Below, piece by piece: positions 18,738 to 31,071 of a stretch of 64,000 nucleotides of DNA. Numbering within the stretch: the first letter of the stretch is position 1; every line of letters starts with the position of its first letter. Made by a program: the position numbers and the translations under genes. Source of the stretch: a bacterium M00.F.Ca.ET.205.01.1.1 (GTDB taxonomy: Bacteria; Pseudomonadota; Alphaproteobacteria; Rhizobiales; Rhizobiaceae); contig SRUQ01000001.1 in NCBI GenBank assembly GCA_004791255.1, positions 744,001-808,000 on the forward strand, in the 5' to 3' direction. The notes beneath the pieces are model-generated. The model saw nothing but the letters and a program-made list of their open reading frames with translations, did no database searches and was not told where the DNA came from.

Positions 18738-21230
18738 ATGGAAGCCAGGCGTTTTTCTCGGGTCAATTCATTGCAGACAGCTTCCCCCGATGACCCCAAG
18801 GGAGAGCGTTTCGGCGGCAAGGGACGGCCGGCTGTGGAGCCGAAGGGCAAGCCAGCGGCGGACAATGGTTTCCCGCAGAGCGGCGACACCGAAAGTCCGG
18901 CCTGGCAGGAGTATTTTTTCCTTGCGCCCAATGTGCGGTTTACCCGCACGCCCGACTACGAGCCCAAGCCTCGCCCCGAGCATGAAGCGGTTGTCGAACA
19001 AAACGGCACCAAGGCGCTGCCGACGCAGCAGGCGAGGCCTGGCGTTGTCGTGCATCCGTCGCCCCAGTCCGCTGGATCTGTTCAGCCGGAGCGCACCGGC
19101 GAGAAGATGCAAGGTCTAGCGCTTGCTGCAGCGATGGCGCCGGCAACGGGACGAACGGCCACGCGGCCGGCGCCCGTTGTTGGAAAGGCTGCTCCAGGCC
19201 AGGCAGCCACCCCTGAAAAAGCGCGGCGGCCCTACCTTTCGGATCACGCTTTCTTTGAAGGCCTGGCGCCTCACCTGGTTGACGTGACGGCGCCGGCCCG
19301 GCCGGTCGGCCCCACCTCGCGTGCCTCGACAGCTGTGTCGCCGGTTACCGCTGGGCGGGTCGAAATCCCCGCGCCGGTGCCTGGCGATGTCACCGCCTTG
19401 TTCCGCGTCATCGAATGCCTTCCGGGCCAGGCCTCGCCCGTTTCGCCTGAAGTGCTTCCGGCCAACTCCAACGAAGCCGTGGTTCAGCCGAATGCTTCGG
19501 CAAGCAGGGCCGCGCGCCAGGCTCGGGCACCGGCCGCTATCGCACCTGTCGCAAAGAACAGCGCCGTCCCGGCACCGATTGCGAAAAGCGTCGAGGAAAC
19601 CGCTCCGATTCCAGCCGTGCGGGCAAGCCCGGCGCTGCCCATGGCCGGCAAGATCGGGCAGCCGGCGACGGGCGAAACTTATGAGCTGCCTTCGGAGGAG
19701 CTGTTGCAGCAGCCGCCGGAAGGACAAGGCTTCTATATGTCGCAAGAGCGGCTGGAACAGAATGCCGATCTCCTGGAAAGCGTGCTGGAGGATTTCGGCG
19801 TGCGTGGTGAGATCATCCATGTTCGCCCCGGTCCGGTGGTCACGCTCTATGAGTTCGAGCCGGCGCCGGGCGTCAAATCCTCGCGCGTCATCGGGCTCGC
19901 CGACGATATCGCCCGCTCCATGTCGGCGGTCTCGGCGCGCGTCGCCGTCGTGCCCGGCCGCAATGTCATCGGCATCGAACTGCCGAACGAGACGCGCGAA
20001 ACCGTCTATTTCCGCGAGCTGATCGAATCGGAAGGCTTTCGCAAGACCGGCTGCAAGCTGGCGCTTTGCCTCGGCAAGACGATCGGCGGCGAGCCGGTCA
20101 TCGCCGAACTGGCCAAGATGCCGCATCTGCTTGTCGCCGGCACCACCGGCTCGGGCAAGTCGGTCGCCATCAACACCATGATCCTGTCGTTGCTCTACCG
20201 GCTGCGGCCGGAAGAATGCCGGCTGATCATGGTCGATCCCAAGATGCTCGAACTCTCCGTTTATGACGGTATTCCGCATCTTTTGACCCCGGTCGTCACC
20301 GATCCCAAAAAGGCCGTCACTGCCTTGAAATGGGCGGTGCGCGAGATGGAGGACCGCTATCGCAAGATGGCGCGGCTCGGTGTACGCAACATCGACGGCT
20401 ACAACCAGCGCGCCGCCCAAGCCCGCGACAAGGGTGAGACGGTCGTCATGACGGTGCAGACCGGGTTTGAGAAGGGCACCGGTGAGCCGCTCTTCGAGCA
20501 GCAGGAAATCGACCTTGCGCCGATGCCCTACATCGTCGTCATCGTCGACGAGATGGCCGACCTGATGATGGTCGCCGGCAAGGAAATCGAAGGCGCGATC
20601 CAGCGCCTGGCGCAGATGGCGCGCGCCGCCGGCATCCACCTGATCATGGCAACGCAGCGCCCCTCGGTCGATGTCATCACCGGCACGATCAAGGCCAATT
20701 TCCCGACCCGGATTTCCTTCCAGGTGACGTCGAAGATCGACAGCCGCACCATCCTGGGCGAGCAGGGCGCCGAGCAATTGCTTGGCCAGGGCGACATGCT
20801 GCACATGATGGGCGGCGGCCGCATTGCCCGCGTGCATGGCCCCTTTGTCTCGGACGCCGAGGTCGAGCATGTCGTGGCGCATCTGAAGGCGCAGGGGCGG
20901 CCGGAATATCTGGAAACGGTGACGGCCGACGAAGAGGACGAGGAGGAAGTCGAGGCCGACCAGGGCGCGGTCTTCGACAAGGGATCCGTCGCCTCCGAAG
21001 ACAATGATTCTCTCTATGACGAGGCGGTCAAGGTGGTGGTGCGCGACAAGAAGTGCTCGACGTCCTACATCCAGCGCCGCCTCGGCGTCGGCTATAACAG
21101 GGCCGCGTCGCTGGTCGAGCGCATGGAAAAGGAAGGGCTGGTCGGCGCCCCCAACCATGTCGGCAAGCGCGAGATCATCATGGGCCGGCGCCCGCCGGTG
21201 AGCGCACCCGAAGATGATAGCGCCGATTGA
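18738..21230 (+). CDS. ftsK: FtsK/SpoIIIE-type DNA translocase lacking N-terminal membrane segments
   Basis: An 830-residue DNA translocase. The first ~300 residues are polar and Ala/Pro-rich with no transmembrane helices, unlike canonical FtsK. The beta domain follows, with the Walker A motif GTTGSGKS at 468-475 and Walker B in [10 protein letters not shown]. The C-terminal gamma winged helix ([20 protein letters not shown]) would read KOPS-like DNA signals. Rhizobia often carry two FtsK proteins, and this matches the cytosolic paralogue. ATG at 18738 is preferred to a TTG two codons earlier. It ends at a strong bidirectional terminator. Confidence 0.93.
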   Translation: MEARRFSRVNSLQTASPDDPKGERFGGKGRPAVEPKGKPAADNGFPQSGDTESPAWQEYFFLAPNVRFTRTPDYEPKPRPEHEAVVEQNGTKALPTQQARPGVVVHPSPQSAGSVQPERTGEKMQGLALAAAMAPATGRTATRPAPVVGKAAPGQAATPEKARRPYLSDHAFFEGLAPHLVDVTAPARPVGPTSRASTAVSPVTAGRVEIPAPVPGDVTALFRVIECLPGQASPVSPEVLPANSNEAVVQPNASASRAARQARAPAAIAPVAKNSAVPAPIAKSVEETAPIPAVRASPALPMAGKIGQPATGETYELPSEELLQQPPEGQGFYMSQERLEQNADLLESVLEDFGVRGEIIHVRPGPVVTLYEFEPAPGVKSSRVIGLADDIARSMSAVSARVAVVPGRNVIGIELPNETRETVYFRELIESEGFRKTGCKLALCLGKTIGGEPVIAELAKMPHLLVAGTTGSGKSVAINTMILSLLYRLRPEECRLIMVDPKMLELSVYDGIPHLLTPVVTDPKKAVTALKWAVREMEDRYRKMARLGVRNIDGYNQRAAQARDKGETVVMTVQTGFEKGTGEPLFEQQEIDLAPMPYIVVIVDEMADLMMVAGKEIEGAIQRLAQMARAAGIHLIMATQRPSVDVITGTIKANFPTRISFQVTSKIDSRTILGEQGAEQLLGQGDMLHMMGGGRIARVHGPFVSDAEVEHVVAHLKAQGRPEYLETVTADEEDEEEVEADQGAVFDKGSVASEDNDSLYDEAVKVVVRDKKCSTSYIQRRLGVGYNRAASLVERMEKEGLVGAPNHVGKREIIMGRRPPVSAPEDDSAD

Positions 21231-21269
21231 GCGACGCTTCCTCAAGTCGCAGTCTTGCGGGATGCCAAT

Positions 21270-21297
21270 AAAAAAGGCCGGGTGACCGGCCTTTTTT
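21270..21297. terminator. Bidirectional rho-independent terminator
   Basis: A perfect stem GGCCGG-GTGA-CCGGCC (21276-21291) flanked by an A-run on the left and six Ts on the right. This serves as intrinsic terminator for ftsK (plus) and fsa (minus), which converge here. Confidence 0.92.
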
Positions 21298-21327
21298 AAA
21301 ACGCTGAGATCTCAGCCGATCGCCATT

Positions 21328-21984
21328 TCAGCCGATCGATTGCCCGGTCTTTGCCCAGTCTGCGAGGAAGGCGGCAAGGCCCTTATCGGTCAGCGGATGG
21401 TTGACCAGCGCCTTCAGCGTCGCCGGCGGCGCGGTAACCACATCGGCGCCGATGAGAGCGGCCTGCTTGACGTGGTTCACTGTGCGAACCGACGCGACGA
21501 GGATCTCGGTCTGGAAATCGTAATTGTCGTAGATCTGGCGGATCTCCTGGATCAGCTCCATGCCGTCGAGGCCGATATCGTCGACGCGGCCGACGAAAGG
21601 CGAGATGAAGGTCGCGCCGGCCTTGGCGGCGAGCAGCGCCTGGTTGGCCGAGAAGCACAGCGTGACGTTGACCAGGCGGTTCATCTCGGTGCGGATCGTC
21701 TTGCAGGCCTTGAGGCCGTCCAGCGTCAGCGGCACCTTGATGCAGACATTGTCGGCGATCTTGGCCAGCACCTTGGCCTGCTGCATCATCTCGGAATATT
21801 CGGTGGCGGTGACTTCGGCCGAGACCGGGCCGGAGACGATGTCGCAGATCTGCTTGGTGACCTCGGCGATCTTGCCGCCGGATTTCAGGATCAGCGACGG
21901 GTTGGTGGTGACGCCGTCGAGCAGTCCCAGATCGTTCAGCTCACGGATATCCTTGACGTCGGCGGTGTCGACAAAAAATTTCAT
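21328..21984 (-). CDS. fsa: Transaldolase-like fructose-6-phosphate aldolase
   Basis: A 218-residue member of the short transaldolase class (TalC/FSA/MipB). It begins [20 protein letters not shown] and has the Schiff-base Lys83 in [11 protein letters not shown]. At this length it lacks the extra elements of TalB, so it is either a transaldolase of the pentose-phosphate pathway or a fructose-6-phosphate aldolase; sequence alone does not separate them. AGGAG precedes the ATG at 21984. It is divergent from priA. Confidence 0.93.
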   Translation of the reverse strand: MKFFVDTADVKDIRELNDLGLLDGVTTNPSLILKSGGKIAEVTKQICDIVSGPVSAEVTATEYSEMMQQAKVLAKIADNVCIKVPLTLDGLKACKTIRTEMNRLVNVTLCFSANQALLAAKAGATFISPFVGRVDDIGLDGMELIQEIRQIYDNYDFQTEILVASVRTVNHVKQAALIGADVVTAPPATLKALVNHPLTDKGLAAFLADWAKTGQSIG

Positions 21985-22076
21985 GGCGGGTCTCCTGAAG
22001 ATTTTCGCCGTGCCTGGGAGGGCACGTTCAGCGTTGCCCTTTGATCTAGACCAAAGTCGGGGCAAGGTCACGCCTC

Positions 22077-24260
22077 ATGATCGAAGATTCGCCCTTTGTC
22101 GCGGCCGCACCGGTGCTGGTGCCGATGCCGGCCGAACGCCCCTACACCTACGCCGTGCCGGCCGGCATGCGTGTCGTGCCGGGCTCGATCGTGCGCGTGC
22201 CGCTCGGGCCGCGTCAGGTCGCGGGCATCGTCTGGGATGGCACGGTCGAACAGGTCGACGCGAGAAAACTGCGGCCGATCGAAGAGGTCTTCGACTGTCC
22301 GCCGATCGACCGGGCGATGCGCCGTTTCGTCGACTGGGTGGCGCAATATACGCTGTCGCCGCCCGGCATGGTGGCGCGCATGCTGCTTCGGGCACCCGAG
22401 GCCTTCGATCCCGAACCCTGGATCGAAGGCCTGCAGCGAACCACCGCTGTCCCCAACCGCATGACGGATGCGCGGGCCCGCGTGCTGGAGACGGCCGAGG
22501 GCGGTCTTGCCTGGACGCGGTCCGGGCTGGCGCATGCCGCCGGCGTCTCCTCGACGGTGATCGAGGGGCTCAAGGCGCAGGGCGTGTTCGAGACGGTGAT
22601 GATCCCGCCACGGCCGGTGGTGGTGGCGCCCGACCCCAGCTATGCAACGCCCGAGCTGATGCCCGATCAGAGCGAGGCGGCGCGGCTGCTGCGCGCCAAT
22701 GTCGCGGCCGGCGCCTTCAATGTCGCGCTGCTCGACGGCGTCACCGGTTCGGGCAAGACGGAAGTCTATTTCGAGGCGGTGGCGGCAGCGCTCGACCAGG
22801 GTAGCCAGGTGCTCATCCTGTTGCCCGAGATCGCGCTGACGCATGCGTTCCTCGAACGCTTCCAGCGACGCTTCGGCGCCAAGCCGGCCGAATGGCACTC
22901 CGACCTGCCACCAAAAATGCGCGAGCGGGTCTGGCGGCAGGTGGCGGAGGGCGGCGTGCGCGTCGTCGCCGGCGCGCGCTCGGCGCTGTTCCTGCCGTTC
23001 AAGGAGCTTGGGCTGATCGTCGTCGACGAGGAGCACGACCCCGCCTACAAGCAGGAAGACCGCGTCTTCTACAATGCGCGCGACATGGCCGTCGTGCGCG
23101 GCCATATTGGCGGCTTCCCCGTCGTGCTGGCCTCGGCGACGCCGTCGGTCGAAAGCCGGGTCAATGCCAGCCAGGGCCGCTACGCCAGGGCCGTGCTCTC
23201 CGCCCGCTTCGCCGAGGCGGCACTTCCCCAGCTCAAGGCGATCGACATGCGGCGTGCCCCGCCGGCGCGTGGCGGCTTCCTGTCGCCGGTGCTGATCGAC
23301 CATATGCGCCAGACGCTGGAGAAGAAGGAACAGTCGCTGCTGTTCCTCAACCGGCGCGGCTATGCGCCGTTGACGCTGTGCCGTGTCTGCGGTCACCGCT
23401 TCGGCTGCCCGGTCTGCTCGGCCTGGCTGGTCGAGCATCGCTTTCGCGGTCAACTTGTCTGCCACCATTGCGGACACAATGAGCGCCGTCCCGAAGCCTG
23501 TCCGGAATGCGGCACGCTCGACCATCTCGTCGCCTGCGGACCGGGCGTCGAGCGCATCGCCGAGGAGGTGGTCGCGCATTTCCCCGAGGCGCGCACCATC
23601 GTGCTGTCGTCCGACCTGCTGGGCGGTGTCAGGCGATTGCGGCTGGAGCTGGAGGCGATCGCCAATGGCGAGGCCGATATCGTCATCGGCACGCAACTCG
23701 TCGCCAAGGGCCACAATTTTCCCAACATGACGCTGGTCGGCGTGGTCGATGCCGATCTCGGTCTTGCCAATGGCGATCCGCGCGCCGCCGAGCGTACTTT
23801 CCAGCTGCTCAGCCAGGTGACCGGCCGCGCCGGCCGCACCGGCAAGAAGAGCCTTGGCCTGCTGCAGACCTTCCAGCCCGATCATCCGGTGATGCGCGCG
23901 ATCATCTCGGGCGACGCAGAGACGTTCTATGAGCGGGAGATTTCCGAACGCGAACGGGCGGCGCTGCCGCCCTTTGGTCGCCTGGCCGGCGTCATCGTCA
24001 GCGCGGTGACGCGGGCGGAGGCGGAGGGCCATGCGCGCGGCCTGCGCCGTGCCGCGCCCGAGGCGTCTGACCTGTTCGTGCTAGGCCCGGCCGAAGCGCC
24101 ACTGTCATTGCTCGGTGGCCGCCACCGCTTCCGCCTGCTGATCCAGGGCGAGCGTCGCGCCGATATTCAGGGCTTCATCCGCGCCATGCTGGCCAATGGG
24201 CCGAAACAGCGGGGCTCGGTCCGGGTACAGGTCGACATCGACCCGCAGAGCTTTTTGTAA
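22077..24260 (+). CDS. priA: Primosomal protein N' (PriA helicase)
   Basis: A 727-residue superfamily 2 helicase that restarts stalled replication forks. The N-terminal DNA-binding domain is followed by Walker A VTGSGKT at 222-228 and the DEEH box at 317-320. The zinc-binding insertion has the eight-Cys pattern CRVCGHRFGCPVCS...CHHCG...CPECG. The helicase C-terminal lobe contains IVIGTQLVAKGHNFPNMTLV. The size is typical. The start at 22077 is the first Met of the frame and matches the usual N-terminus. Confidence 0.96.
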   Translation: MIEDSPFVAAAPVLVPMPAERPYTYAVPAGMRVVPGSIVRVPLGPRQVAGIVWDGTVEQVDARKLRPIEEVFDCPPIDRAMRRFVDWVAQYTLSPPGMVARMLLRAPEAFDPEPWIEGLQRTTAVPNRMTDARARVLETAEGGLAWTRSGLAHAAGVSSTVIEGLKAQGVFETVMIPPRPVVVAPDPSYATPELMPDQSEAARLLRANVAAGAFNVALLDGVTGSGKTEVYFEAVAAALDQGSQVLILLPEIALTHAFLERFQRRFGAKPAEWHSDLPPKMRERVWRQVAEGGVRVVAGARSALFLPFKELGLIVVDEEHDPAYKQEDRVFYNARDMAVVRGHIGGFPVVLASATPSVESRVNASQGRYARAVLSARFAEAALPQLKAIDMRRAPPARGGFLSPVLIDHMRQTLEKKEQSLLFLNRRGYAPLTLCRVCGHRFGCPVCSAWLVEHRFRGQLVCHHCGHNERRPEACPECGTLDHLVACGPGVERIAEEVVAHFPEARTIVLSSDLLGGVRRLRLELEAIANGEADIVIGTQLVAKGHNFPNMTLVGVVDADLGLANGDPRAAERTFQLLSQVTGRAGRTGKKSLGLLQTFQPDHPVMRAIISGDAETFYEREISERERAALPPFGRLAGVIVSAVTRAEAEGHARGLRRAAPEASDLFVLGPAEAPLSLLGGRHRFRLLIQGERRADIQGFIRAMLANGPKQRGSVRVQVDIDPQSFL

Positions 24261-24315
24261 AGCCGGGATATCGGCGATAGGCTGCATTGATGTCAGCCAG
24301 AAACGGACGATTTCT

Positions 24316-25011
24316 ATGAAAACCCTTGGTCTGCTCGGCGGCATGAGCTGGGAATCAACCGCCATCTACTACCGCTTGCTCAACGAGATCGTGCGCGAGC
24401 GCCGCGGCGGGCTGCATTCGGCGAAACTGCTCCTGTGGTCATTCGACTTCGCCGAAATTGCCGAGCGCCAGCACCATGGCGATTGGGACGGCGCCGGTGC
24501 GCTCCTGATCGATGCGGCGCGCAAGCTGGAGGCGGGCGGCGCGCAGGGCCTGCTTTTGTGCACCAACACCATGCACAGGCTCGCCGACCAGGTAGAGGCG
24601 TCCGTCTCCATCCCGCTCATCCACATTGCCGACGCCACCGCAGTTGCGATCAAGCGCGCCGGGATGAAGCGGCCGGCGCTGCTGGCAACGCGGTTCACCA
24701 TGGAGCAGGACTTCTACAAGGGGCGGCTGGCCGACAAATATGGGTTGCGGCCGGTCGTGCCCGATGCAGCCGGGCGCGACATGGTGCATCGCGTCATCTA
24801 TGACGAACTCTGCCAGGGCATCGTCAGCGAGGTGTCGAAGGCCGCCTATATCGCCGAGGCCAACCGCCTGCGCCGCGACGAAGCCGCCGACAGCCTGATC
24901 ATGGGCTGCACCGAGATCACCATGCTCATCGGCCAGGCGGATTTCGACATTCCGGTCTTCGATACGACGCGGATCCATGCCGAGGCAGCGGTGGAATTCG
25001 CTCTCTCTTGA
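24316..25011 (+). CDS. Aspartate/glutamate racemase family protein
   Basis: A 231-residue PLP-independent racemase. The two catalytic cysteines are C82 in LLCTNTMH and C198 in IMGCTEI, and the start MKTLGLLGGMSWEST is characteristic of the YgeA/RacD branch. The likely reaction is racemisation of aspartate or another acidic or broad-range amino acid. It lies 55 bases after priA on the same strand without an obvious terminator between. The ATG at 24316 sets the first strand correctly; the ribosome site is weak. Confidence 0.9.
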   Translation: MKTLGLLGGMSWESTAIYYRLLNEIVRERRGGLHSAKLLLWSFDFAEIAERQHHGDWDGAGALLIDAARKLEAGGAQGLLLCTNTMHRLADQVEASVSIPLIHIADATAVAIKRAGMKRPALLATRFTMEQDFYKGRLADKYGLRPVVPDAAGRDMVHRVIYDELCQGIVSEVSKAAYIAEANRLRRDEAADSLIMGCTEITMLIGQADFDIPVFDTTRIHAEAAVEFALS

Positions 25012-25107
25012 TGCGCTTGTCCTAAAGTGCCCGGCGCCATCTGGCGCGGCGTTTTTCCTCCGCTAGAATGACCGGAATTTCACAACAGGCATTTGCGAGG
25101 GGACACA

Positions 25108-25503
25108 ATGGACTTTGCGCTTCCATGGCCGATGAGCCAGGGCGAATGGCTGGCCTGGTCGAGCGCGGTGTTCACCGTGCTGCTCGGGCTGCTGTTCTTC
25201 CTGGCGCCGGGGCTGGCGTTCCGCATCCTGCGCCTGCAGGCGAAGCCGGAGAAGGAGGCGGCCATCGCCGAGGGGCGCGGCCGGATGTCGGGCTTCTATC
25301 TCGGCGTCGGTCTGTGCTGCATCCTGCTGGCGCAGCCGCTGGTCTATATGGCGCTTGGCTTCTCCTGGCTGTTCACCGCTTTCGGCCGGCTGCTGTCGAT
25401 GATGTCGGACGGCGCCAACACGCCTTTCAACTGGGTTTCCATTGTTGTGGAACTGGCGCTGGCGGCGCTGCCGCTCGCCTTTGCCTTCGGCTTTGTGCCC
25501 TGA
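25108..25503 (+). CDS. Small integral membrane protein (DUF4345-like)
   Basis: A 131-residue protein with four predicted membrane helices (about 17-37, 65-85, 85-105 as a hydrophobic stretch, and 108-130). The pattern AFGRLLSMMSDG...FNWV and the C-terminus LALAALPLAFAFG resemble the DUF4345 group, a family of unknown function common in Rhizobiales. GAGGGG lies just before the ATG at 25108, making this start better than a TTG five codons upstream. The relation to the atp operon 236 bases downstream is positional only. Confidence 0.75.
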   Translation: MDFALPWPMSQGEWLAWSSAVFTVLLGLLFFLAPGLAFRILRLQAKPEKEAAIAEGRGRMSGFYLGVGLCCILLAQPLVYMALGFSWLFTAFGRLLSMMSDGANTPFNWVSIVVELALAALPLAFAFGFVP

Positions 25504-25574
25504 ATCCAATGGCAATCCGGGGACTCTGTCGCGGGATGCGACAAAAGTGCCCGAAAACCATTCGGATCGACGCA

Positions 25575-25603
25575 TTGCGGTCTTAAAAGGCCTGTGCTAG
25601 ACG
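25575..25603 (+). promoter_or_regulatory. Putative atp operon promoter
   Basis: TTGCGG (25575-25580), a 17-bp spacer and TAGACG (25598-25603) lie about 136 bases before the atpH start, within the 235-bp gap. The fit to the sigma-70 consensus is moderate and no terminator follows before atpH. Confidence 0.4.
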
Positions 25604-25738
25604 GCAATCGACTTTCGGCCGGGGATAGCGGAAGCCGCGCCTCCGTGCTTGGAAAAATGCAGTAAGGTCAAAGATTTAGCCAGAGTTTTCGCTCGCGCCA
25701 ACAATCTGCGGCCTGTCAGACAAGAGAAAAGACGGTCC

Positions 25739-26299
25739 GTGGCCCAATCGTCATCGCCAATCTCAGCTGTCGCAGAACGCTATGCGGGTTCGCTGTTCGA
25801 GCTTGCCCAGCAGGCAAATTCGGTCGCCAAGGTCGAAGCCGACCTCAACAGTTTCGGGGCGATGCTTGACGGCAGCGCTGACTTGGCCCGGCTGATCAAC
25901 AGCCCGGTGTTCACCAGCGACGATCAGGCCAGGGCGATCGCGGCGATCGTCGACAAGGCCGGGATCACGGGGCTGACCGGCAATTTCCTGCGCGTCGTCG
26001 CCCGCAACCGCCGCCTGTTCGCGGTGCCCGGCATGATCAAGGCATTCCGCCGCATCGCCGCCGAGCATCGTGGCGAAGCCGCCGCCGAAGTGACGTCGGC
26101 GCATGAGCTGACCGCGGCGCAGCAGACAGAACTCAAGGCCGCGCTGAAAAGCGTCGCCGGCAAGGATGTGGCCGTGACCGTCACCGTCGATCCCTCGCTG
26201 CTCGGCGGGCTGGTCGTCAAGATGGGCTCGCGCCAGATCGATACGTCGCTCAAAACCAAACTCAATTCGCTCAAGCTTGCACTGAAAGAGGTCGGCTGA
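25739..26299 (+). CDS. atpH: ATP synthase delta subunit (F1)
   Basis: A 186-residue OSCP/delta subunit linking the F1 head to the peripheral stalk. The N-terminal domain [16 protein letters not shown] and the C-terminal ETSAHEL-like, [19 protein letters not shown] segment are typical. The GTG at 25739 is chosen because it gives the family N-terminus ([16 protein letters not shown]) and normal length; an upstream ATG would add 30 unrelated residues. The stop overlaps the atpA start (TGATG). As in other alphaproteobacteria the F0 genes are not in this operon. Confidence 0.94.
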   Translation: MAQSSSPISAVAERYAGSLFELAQQANSVAKVEADLNSFGAMLDGSADLARLINSPVFTSDDQARAIAAIVDKAGITGLTGNFLRVVARNRRLFAVPGMIKAFRRIAAEHRGEAAAEVTSAHELTAAQQTELKAALKSVAGKDVAVTVTVDPSLLGGLVVKMGSRQIDTSLKTKLNSLKLALKEVG

Positions 26300-27828
26300 T
26301 GGACATCCGCGCCGCGGAAATTTCCGCAATTCTGAAAGACCAGATCAAGAATTTCGGCAAGGAGGCAGAAGTCTCCGAAGTCGGTCAGGTTCTGTCCGTC
26401 GGTGACGGTATCGCCCGCGTCTACGGCCTCGACAATGTCCAGGCCGGCGAAATGGTCGAATTCCCCGGCGGCATCCGCGGCATGGCGCTCAACCTCGAAG
26501 CCGACAATGTCGGCGTCGTCATCTTCGGCGCCGACCGCGACATCAAGGAAGGCGACACCGTCAAGCGCACCGGCGCCATCGTCGATGCGCCTGTCGGCAT
26601 GGGCCTGCTCGGCCGCGTCGTCGACGCGCTCGGCAACCCGATCGACGGCAAGGGCCCGATCAAGGCGACCGAACGCAAGCGCGTCGACGTCAAGGCGCCC
26701 GGCATCATTCCGCGCAAGTCGGTGAACGAGCCGATGTCGACCGGCCTCAAGGCCATCGATGCGCTGATCCCGGTCGGCCGCGGCCAGCGCGAGCTGGTCA
26801 TCGGCGACCGTCAGACCGGCAAGACCGCCATCATTCTCGACACGATGCTGAACCAGAAGGCGGTTCACGAGAGCGGACCGGAAAAGGAAAAGCTCTACTG
26901 CGTCTACGTCGCCGTCGGCCAGAAGCGCTCGACCGTCGCGCAGTTCGTGAAGGTGCTGGAAGAGCGCGGCGCGCTCGAATACTCCATCATCGTCGCCGCC
27001 ACCGCTTCCGATCCGGCGCCGATGCAGTTCCTGGCGCCGTTCACCGGCGCCACCATGGGCGAATATTTCCGCGACAACGGCATGCACGCGCTGATCAGCT
27101 ACGACGATCTGTCGAAGCAGGCCGTCGCCTACCGCCAGATGTCGCTGCTGCTGCGCCGCCCGCCGGGCCGCGAAGCCTATCCGGGCGACGTCTTCTACCT
27201 GCATTCGCGGCTGCTCGAGCGCGCCGCCAAGCTCAATGACGATCTGGGCGGCGGTTCGCTGACCGCGCTGCCGATCATCGAGACGCAGGCCAACGACGTG
27301 TCGGCCTACATCCCGACCAACGTGATCTCGATCACCGACGGCCAGATCTTCCTCGAAACCAACCTGTTCTTCCAGGGCATCCGTCCGGCCGTGAACGTCG
27401 GCCTGTCGGTGTCGCGCGTCGGTTCCTCGGCGCAGATCAAGGCGATGAAGCAGGTTGCCGGTTCGATCAAGGGCGAGCTCGCGCAGTACCGCGAAATGGC
27501 TGCCTTCGCGCAGTTCGGTTCGGACCTCGACGCCGCCACGCAGCGCCTGCTCAACCGCGGCTCGCGCCTGACGGAGCTCCTGAAGCAGCCGCAGTTCTCG
27601 CCGCTCAAGGTCGAAGAGCAGGTCGCGGTGATCTTCGCCGGCGTCAACGGCTATCTCGACAAGCTGCCGCTCAACCAGGTTGGCAAGTTCGAGCATGGCC
27701 TGCTCAGCCACATGCGCTCGGCCGGCAAGGACGTGCTGGACGGCATCCGCAAGGAAAAGGCGCTGTCGGACGATCTGCGCGCCAAGCTGAAGGCGGCAAT
27801 CGACGCCTTCGCCAAGACCTTCGCTTAA
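26299..27828 (+). CDS. atpA: ATP synthase alpha subunit (F1)
   Basis: A 509-residue non-catalytic nucleotide-binding subunit of the F1 hexamer. Walker A is GDRQTGKT at 169-176. The signature [17 protein letters not shown] lies near 365-380. Length and order are standard. It is translationally coupled to atpH by the one-base TGATG overlap and followed by atpG after 33 bases. Regulation is presumably from the promoter region before atpH. Confidence 0.98.
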   Translation: MDIRAAEISAILKDQIKNFGKEAEVSEVGQVLSVGDGIARVYGLDNVQAGEMVEFPGGIRGMALNLEADNVGVVIFGADRDIKEGDTVKRTGAIVDAPVGMGLLGRVVDALGNPIDGKGPIKATERKRVDVKAPGIIPRKSVNEPMSTGLKAIDALIPVGRGQRELVIGDRQTGKTAIILDTMLNQKAVHESGPEKEKLYCVYVAVGQKRSTVAQFVKVLEERGALEYSIIVAATASDPAPMQFLAPFTGATMGEYFRDNGMHALISYDDLSKQAVAYRQMSLLLRRPPGREAYPGDVFYLHSRLLERAAKLNDDLGGGSLTALPIIETQANDVSAYIPTNVISITDGQIFLETNLFFQGIRPAVNVGLSVSRVGSSAQIKAMKQVAGSIKGELAQYREMAAFAQFGSDLDAATQRLLNRGSRLTELLKQPQFSPLKVEEQVAVIFAGVNGYLDKLPLNQVGKFEHGLLSHMRSAGKDVLDGIRKEKALSDDLRAKLKAAIDAFAKTFA

Positions 27829-27861
27829 CGAGAGCCGGACGCACGGGATCAGGTTTGAAGC

Positions 27862-28749
27862 ATGCCTTCATTAAAAGACCTTCGTAACCGTATCGCCTCG
27901 GTCAAGGCGACGCAGAAGATCACCAAGGCGATGCAGATGGTCGCCGCGGCGAAGCTGCGCCGCGCGCAAGAGGCGGCGGAAGCAGCACGGCCCTATTCCG
28001 AGCGGATGGGCGCGGTGCTGGCCAACATCACCCAGGCGATCGGCGGCGGCGGCGATGCCCCGGCGCTGATGACAGGCACCGGCAAGGACGACGTGCATCT
28101 GCTCGTCGTCTGCACCGCCGAGCGCGGCCTGTGCGGCGGCTTCAACTCGCAGATCGCCCGCCTTGCCCGCGACCACATCCGCAAGCTTGTGGCAGACGGC
28201 AAGCAGGTGAAGATCATCTGCGTCGGCAAGAAGGGTTTCGACATCCTGCGCCGCGACTACGCCTCGCTGATCATCGACCGCGTCGACCTGCGCGAAGTGC
28301 GCACGCTGGGCTTCGTCAACGCCGACACGATTGCCCGTAAGGTCATCCACCTCTTCAACGAGGGCGGCTTCGACATCTGCACGCTGTTCTATTCGCAGTT
28401 CAAGTCGGTGATCAGCCAGATCCCGACGGCGCAGCAGCTCATTCCGGCCGCGGCGGCTTCGCCTGCGGCTGCCCAGGAAAGCAATGGCGGCAGCGCCGTC
28501 TACGAATACGAGCCGGAGCCGGGCGAAATCCTCTCCGACCTCATCCCGCGCAACATCGCCGTGCAGATCTTCCGGGCGCTGCTCGAAAACGCGGCCGGCG
28601 AGATGGGCGCCAAGATGAGCGCGATGGACAATGCCACGCGCAATGCCGGCGACATGATCAACAAGCTGTCGATCACCTACAACCGTCAGCGGCAGGCGCA
28701 GATCACCAAGGAACTGATCGAAATCATTTCGGGCGCCGAGGCGCTCTAG
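27862..28749 (+). CDS. atpG: ATP synthase gamma subunit (F1)
   Basis: A 295-residue central stalk subunit. The N-terminal helix [20 protein letters not shown] and the C-terminal helix ([20 protein letters not shown] then [16 protein letters not shown]) are the two coiled-coil parts that rotate inside the alpha3-beta3 ring. The central domain includes [11 protein letters not shown]. It contains an Ala/Glu-rich insert near 190-205 that is typical of rhizobial gamma subunits. It sits between atpA and atpD in the canonical order. Confidence 0.97.
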   Translation: MPSLKDLRNRIASVKATQKITKAMQMVAAAKLRRAQEAAEAARPYSERMGAVLANITQAIGGGGDAPALMTGTGKDDVHLLVVCTAERGLCGGFNSQIARLARDHIRKLVADGKQVKIICVGKKGFDILRRDYASLIIDRVDLREVRTLGFVNADTIARKVIHLFNEGGFDICTLFYSQFKSVISQIPTAQQLIPAAAASPAAAQESNGGSAVYEYEPEPGEILSDLIPRNIAVQIFRALLENAAGEMGAKMSAMDNATRNAGDMINKLSITYNRQRQAQITKELIEIISGAEAL

Positions 28750-28771
28750 GCGCGGTTCGCGGGGTCGATGA

Positions 28772-30413
<1,642 letters not shown>

Positions 30414-30415
<2 letters not shown>

Positions 30416-30523
30416 TTTAGGGAATAGGGAGTAGGGAGTAGTGAGTAGGGAATAGCAAGTGTGTGACCGGGGACGTTCAGGCCCTTCACTACTGACTACT
30501 CACTATTCCCTACTCACTAAATT
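30414..30523. repeat. Heptad-repeat palindrome between atpD and atpC
   Basis: A 110-bp element with AATTTAG / CTAAATT ends. Its left arm has five tandem heptads of the form RGARTAG and its right arm the complementary heptads. A 16-bp perfect stem joins AGTGAGTAGGGAATAG (30440-30455) to CTATTCCCTACTCACT (30503-30518). It overlaps the last bases of the atpD stop codon and ends three bases before the atpC ATG, filling the whole intercistronic gap. Confidence 0.85.
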
Positions 30524-30526
30524 GAC

Positions 30527-30934
30527 ATGGCTGAAGCTTTCAAGTTCGAACTGGTCTCGCCGGAACGCCTGCTTGTTTCCGAGCAGGTCGAGTCGGTCGT
30601 CATTCCTGGCGCCGAAGGCGAGATGACGGTGTTGGCCAACCACGCGCCGGTGATGACCACGATCAAGCCGGGTGTGGTGACGGTCAAGCCGGCCAGCGGC
30701 CAGGAAGAGCGTTATGTCGTGTTCGGCGGCTTCGCCGACATCGTTGCGGCCGGCTGCACGCTGCTGGCGGAATCGGCCGTGGCGGTCAAGGACGTCGACC
30801 GGGCCGATCTCGCCCGCCGCATCCAGGAAGCCAGGGAAGATGCCGCCGACGCCAAGGACGACCAGTCCCGCAGCAAGGCGGAACAGTTCCTCAACCAGCT
30901 CACCACGCTGGAAGGCGCGCTTCTGCCGGCCTGA
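30527..30934 (+). CDS. atpC: ATP synthase epsilon subunit (F1)
   Basis: A 135-residue epsilon subunit that regulates hydrolysis and joins the rotor. The N-terminal beta-sandwich contains FELVSPERLLVSEQVESVVI and GAEGEMTVLANHAPV; two C-terminal helices are present (about 90-135). No Shine-Dalgarno precedes the ATG at 30527, because the heptad-repeat element fills the gap after atpD, so translation initiation must rely on another mechanism or on coupling. A terminator follows. Confidence 0.95.
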   Translation: MAEAFKFELVSPERLLVSEQVESVVIPGAEGEMTVLANHAPVMTTIKPGVVTVKPASGQEERYVVFGGFADIVAAGCTLLAESAVAVKDVDRADLARRIQEAREDAADAKDDQSRSKAEQFLNQLTTLEGALLPA

Positions 30935-30956
30935 AGTTATTCTCAAGTAAATGACT

Positions 30957-30985
30957 GAAAAGCGGGGCCTTGCCTCGCTTTTTTG
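30957..30985 (+). terminator. Terminator of the atp operon
   Basis: A stem made by AAAGCGGGGC and GCCTCGCTTT around a CTT loop, followed by a T-run, 23 bases after the atpC stop. It contains G-T pairs but is a good intrinsic terminator. Confidence 0.85.
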
Positions 30986-31071
30986 TTTGGTGGACAACCA
31001 TTTCTCTTCTTGCCGGTATTCCGGCGCTTGGTCGCGTTCGGCGGTCGCTTTATCCTGCTGCCGTTGCGAAG

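Noticed and set aside
30420..30520. The heptad repeats as a CRISPR-like array
   Set aside because: The units are 7 bases without unique spacers and form one palindrome.
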